From Lysobacterales bacterium (GTDB lineage: Bacteria; Pseudomonadota; Gammaproteobacteria; Xanthomonadales; Rhodanobacteraceae): DNA of 8,881 nucleotides. The stretch's first letter is position 1; every line of letters begins with the position of its first letter. This document shows positions 6,759-8,881 of this stretch, piece after piece. A model generated the notes under the pieces. That model was not told the origin of the DNA. It saw nothing but the letters and a program-made list of their open reading frames with translations, and did no database searches. A program made the position numbers and the translations under genes. The stretch spans positions 1 through 8,881 of the forward strand of contig JAAFHE010000114.1 of the NCBI GenBank assembly GCA_013298265.1, in the 5' to 3' direction.

Positions 6759-7334
6759 GGATCGAACCCCTGTATCGGTCGTCGTGTCATCTGGGCAAAC
6801 GCCTGACCGCGACACGCCGAACAGCCAGGCTCGAGAAACGTGACCACGCGCACACAATCCGGCACCTGGGACAAAGAACGCAAGAAATGGCGACGCGAGG
6901 CCAGAGCGGCAGAACGCACAAAGCCGCGCGCCGATCACATACCGGACGCAACCATTGGGAAAGCGAGTGGAATGCAGCCCGCGCAAACGAAGCCGCCAGC
7001 ATCCGAAGCCGTATGGGGCCCCGCCTTTTTCGCACACGTTCGTAGCGAGGCGGTCGAGATACCGTCCTGATGCGCGCCGCGGACTTCAATGACGGCGAAG
7101 GCCTAGACGACACGAGGGAGCAGCGCGCGTCAGGGCGCATCTGTCGGCGGTCGCAGCAAAAGGTGCGTGAGAAAGACGTGCGGGCAGCACGGCCGTCCGT
7201 TGAAGCACGTGGAAGCAGGGCAACTGCCTGACCGGACCTTCGGCGTAGTGGGTACACCAGCCCGTCGTTACCTCCCTCACCTGCGATACACACGGCAGCG
7301 GCATGAGTCACGACGACTGGCCTGACGAGCCTGT
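6759..7334. other. 576-bp stretch without a convincing gene
   Basis: This gap lies between the start of the small secreted gene and the stop of the flavoprotein gene, both on the minus strand. It should hold the promoter of the secreted pair and the 3' end of the flavoprotein transcript, but no clear promoter hexamers or terminator are visible. Open frames here have poor codon bias: on +, 6840-7070 starts with GTG, encodes 76 aa and is rich in Arg, Lys and Ala; on -, 6787-7311 encodes 174 aa rich in Arg, Ser and Cys. The stretch has fewer G/C third positions than the flanking genes in any frame. GGGGCCCC followed by GCC and five T (7015-7030) has no loop to make a terminator. No tRNA or repeat was seen. 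Confidence 0.6.
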
Positions 7335-8543
7335 TCAGCCCAGGTCACGCCGCAACCAGAATGGATCTGGCCGATACCTCGCCGGCGCGGCATAGGTATC
7401 GCGCAGTCGCTGGCGATAGTGCGTGTGCACAGCGGCCATCTCTGCAAGAAACGCATCGCGTGCCGACGCGGGATCACCGTTTCCATCGCTGCGCCCGATT
7501 GCATTGGCAGCACTCTCCGCCGACGCGAGCGCATGAAAGATGCCTTGCGATGCAATCGGATCGAACGACAGTCCGGCGTCGCCGATCGCGAAGAATCCGG
7601 GCGCGGCGCGCGCGAGCGCTTCACGATCGAGCACGGCGCTGCCGGCCGGCCTCGCATGCACGGTTTCATCGGCAACCGCCGGCAGCACATCGGCGAGCAC
7701 GGCATGGCGCCGCGCCTTGTCCAGCAGTGCGGGCAGTGCCTTCAACACACGCAACTCCGCATCGTCCGCATCGAGATGGAACGCGAGCACGCGCCGCCCC
7801 GACGGCACGCGCACGCTGTACCACCAGCCGTTGCTGTCCGCGCAGATGCGCGTGCAGTGGTCTTCGTCGTTGGCATCGGGCGACAGGTACGCGTACAGGC
7901 AGATCAGTTCGTCCTCGACGCGGCGTGCGATGCCAAGCTGGCGCGCGATGGCGGCATTGCGGCCCGTCGCGTCGACCAGCACGGGAGCACGATAGATATC
8001 GCCGGTGACTTCGCAGGCGACGTTCCAACGTCCGTCGTCGCGCGTGACACGCAGCGCGCCGCTGTCGTCGACGAGCTCGGCGCCGGTGTCCACGGCCGTG
8101 GCACGCAGATCGGCATCGAAGCGCGCGCGATCCAGGTGCCAGCCGGGACCGTTCGGGTCGCGCAGGTGATCGAACCAGACCGGCGTGTCGCGCTCCCATT
8201 GCGATACGGTCGCGCCGCGCTCGCTGTGACGGGCGGCGATGAAACGCTCGAATGCGCCGCAGCGCTGCAGCAGTATGCGAGCCGCGCCCGGCAGCGATTC
8301 GCCGATGCGCGGCCCTGCTGCATTGACCGATGATTCGCCGATGCCGGGCGTGCCGGCAGCCGGTTCATCGCGGCGAAACGCAACGGCATCTGGTCGCTGC
8401 GCAGGATCAAGAGGCGATGCCCGATCCCGCAGCGCCGCACGCTCGAGCAGCACCACCCGCCGCCCCGGCCGCAAGCGGCTCGCCAGCGCCGAGCCCGCAG
8501 GCCCGGCACCGACGATGATCGCGTCCCAGTCGGTGACGGGCAC
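7335..8543 (-). CDS. FAD-dependent monooxygenase/halogenase-fold protein, probable LodB/GoxB-like CTQ maturase
   Basis: This 402-aa flavoprotein has the FAD-binding GAGPAG (12-17), RIGESLPGAARILL (79-92) as in the halogenase/QhpG/LodB group, WHLDRARFDADLRATA (135-150), DATGR (191-195), GWWYSVRVP (239-247) and the second FAD motif GDAGLSFDPIASQGIFHAL (321-339). LodB, GoxB and QhpG flavoproteins hydroxylate a tryptophan in a partner enzyme to build its quinone cofactor. I infer that role from the adjacent gene, whose 3' end is 6 bp upstream and looks LodA-like. No GWxWxIP halogenase signature is present; the equivalent region reads GWWYSVRVP. Start: GTG at 8543 just before the Rossmann fold, no clear ribosome site, probably coupled to the upstream stop. 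Oddity: 36-78 looks like an insertion, since GES normally follows the first acidic strand end by about 10-15 residues, and it carries a second GIGES (67-71). Alternative: a geranylgeranyl-reductase-like or tailoring oxygenase. Confidence 0.85.
   Translation of the reverse strand: MPVTDWDAIIVGAGPAGSALASRLRPGRRVVLLERAALRDRASPLDPAQRPDAVAFRRDEPAAGTPGIGESSVNAAGPRIGESLPGAARILLQRCGAFERFIAARHSERGATVSQWERDTPVWFDHLRDPNGPGWHLDRARFDADLRATAVDTGAELVDDSGALRVTRDDGRWNVACEVTGDIYRAPVLVDATGRNAAIARQLGIARRVEDELICLYAYLSPDANDEDHCTRICADSNGWWYSVRVPSGRRVLAFHLDADDAELRVLKALPALLDKARRHAVLADVLPAVADETVHARPAGSAVLDREALARAAPGFFAIGDAGLSFDPIASQGIFHALASAESAANAIGRSDGNGDPASARDAFLAEMAAVHTHYRQRLRDTYAAPARYRPDPFWLRRDLG
8296..8344 (-). 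repeat. 13-bp direct repeat, in-frame duplication of the GIGES motif
   Basis: GATTCGCCGATGC occurs at 8296-8308 and again at 8332-8344, exactly 36 bp (12 codons) apart. On the minus strand it encodes the two copies of IGES (residues 68-71 and 80-83) in the flavoprotein. The in-frame spacing suggests a short duplication inside the insertion. Confidence 0.85.
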
Positions 8544-8549
8544 GTGGCG

Positions 8550-8881
8550 TCAGGCCGTGGTCGTGGGCGTCCCCAGCCGTGCGATCTGGCGCATGCGCGC
8601 GTCGGTCGCCGTACGTTCGGCTTCGCTCATGTCCTTGCCGCCGCGGTCTTCGACCTGCATCACCGGCGGGAAGTCGGGGTCGTCGGCGATGCCGGGACGC
8701 ACCTCGACGATGCCCTGCCGGTCGAAGTGCTCGACCATGTTGACCAGTTGCTGCTGGTAGCCCACGCCCAGGGTGCGATCCCAGTCGGAGCGGGTGTTGA
8801 ACGCGGCGAGGCGTTCGTCGCGCGGCAACGCGGCGTCCATGACTTTTCGGTAATTTTCCACATTCAGCACCTGATTCGGCA
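8550..8881 (-). CDS. C-terminal part of a probable LodA/GoxA-like CTQ-dependent oxidase (5' end outside window)
   Basis: The frame is open to the right edge and gives 109 in-window residues (PNQVLNVENYRKVMDAALP and onward). It ends with TGA 6 bp before the flavoprotein GTG, an operon-like spacing. Visible motifs are RSDWDRTLGVGYQQQLVNMV and EHFDRQGIVEV, then an acidic DDPDFPPVMQVEDR stretch and a variable tail. This layout recalls the C-termini of LodA/GoxA-type amino-acid oxidases, whose CTQ cofactor is made by a flavoprotein encoded next to them. The CTQ Cys and Trp would lie upstream, out of view, so this is not proven. The GTG at 8868 is not the start, because the frame continues above it. 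The product would oxidise an amino acid and release hydrogen peroxide. Alternative: an unrelated protein that only shares the operon. Confidence 0.55.
   Translation of the reverse strand, partial: PNQVLNVENYRKVMDAALPRDERLAAFNTRSDWDRTLGVGYQQQLVNMVEHFDRQGIVEVRPGIADDPDFPPVMQVEDRGGKDMSEAERTATDARMRQIARLGTPTTTA

Noticed and set aside
6772..6803. TTGCCC...GATACA as a promoter for the secreted pair
   Set aside because: The putative -10 abuts the ribosome site, so transcription would start downstream of it.
7015..7030. GGGGCCCC followed by a T-run as a terminator
   Set aside because: The palindrome has no loop, so no stable RNA hairpin can form ahead of the T-run.
6441..7037. Longer start for the small secreted protein
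   Set aside because: The ATG at 6758 has a well-spaced AGGGG and places the signal peptide at the N-terminus; the extension would mask it.
6840..7070. 76-aa + strand frame with GTG start
   Set aside because: Third-position G/C is much lower than in real genes here, the ribosome site is weak and there is no recognisable motif.
6787..7311. 174-aa minus frame in the gap
   Set aside because: Composition is Arg/Ser/Cys-rich like non-coding GC-rich DNA, and it overlaps the small secreted gene's upstream region without domain features.

Overview
The window is GC-rich (high G/C at third codon positions) and carries a canonical gammaproteobacterial-type Rho gene. It also has periplasmic and secreted proteins with Sec signal peptides, so the source is Gram-negative. 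The secreted-protein style (a YQGRL-type N-terminus, a short GTSxSxGG...LGQP protein and a C-terminal FSGDFE-like tail) suggests a Xanthomonadales/Rhodanobacteraceae-like gammaproteobacterium. That placement is inference from recall, not a database result.

Layout. Left: rho (+), whose start codon is almost certainly cut by the left edge, ends in a strong symmetrical intrinsic terminator. It converges on a patatin-like serine hydrolase (-). Next come a WYL-domain transcriptional regulator (-) and, divergent from it, a small exported LolA-like protein (+). A perfect 6-1-6 inverted repeat lies just upstream of the WYL gene. A NrtR-type regulator with a degenerate Nudix domain follows on the + strand.

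Centre: two small secreted proteins on the - strand are translationally coupled (TGATG overlap). The first is a 105-aa protein with a GGGTS...GSLGQP core and an FSGDFE tail. The second is a 306-aa protein with a YQGRL N-terminal domain, seven exact decapeptide repeats and a C-terminal beta-rich domain. Upstream of the pair about 576 bp have no convincing gene.

Right: a flavin-dependent monooxygenase/halogenase-fold protein (-) lies 6 bp downstream of the 3' end of another gene that runs off the right edge. The pair best fits a LodA/GoxA-like cysteine tryptophylquinone (CTQ) oxidase with its LodB/GoxB-like flavoprotein maturase. The oxidase would need the flavoprotein to modify its own residues into the quinone cofactor. 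The flavoprotein has an unusual insertion of roughly 30-40 residues with a duplicated GIGES motif.

The rest looks like ordinary chromosome. No tRNA, rRNA, CRISPR array, insertion sequence or phage gene was seen. The most interesting parts are the CTQ-oxidase cassette at the right edge and the coupled secreted pair.
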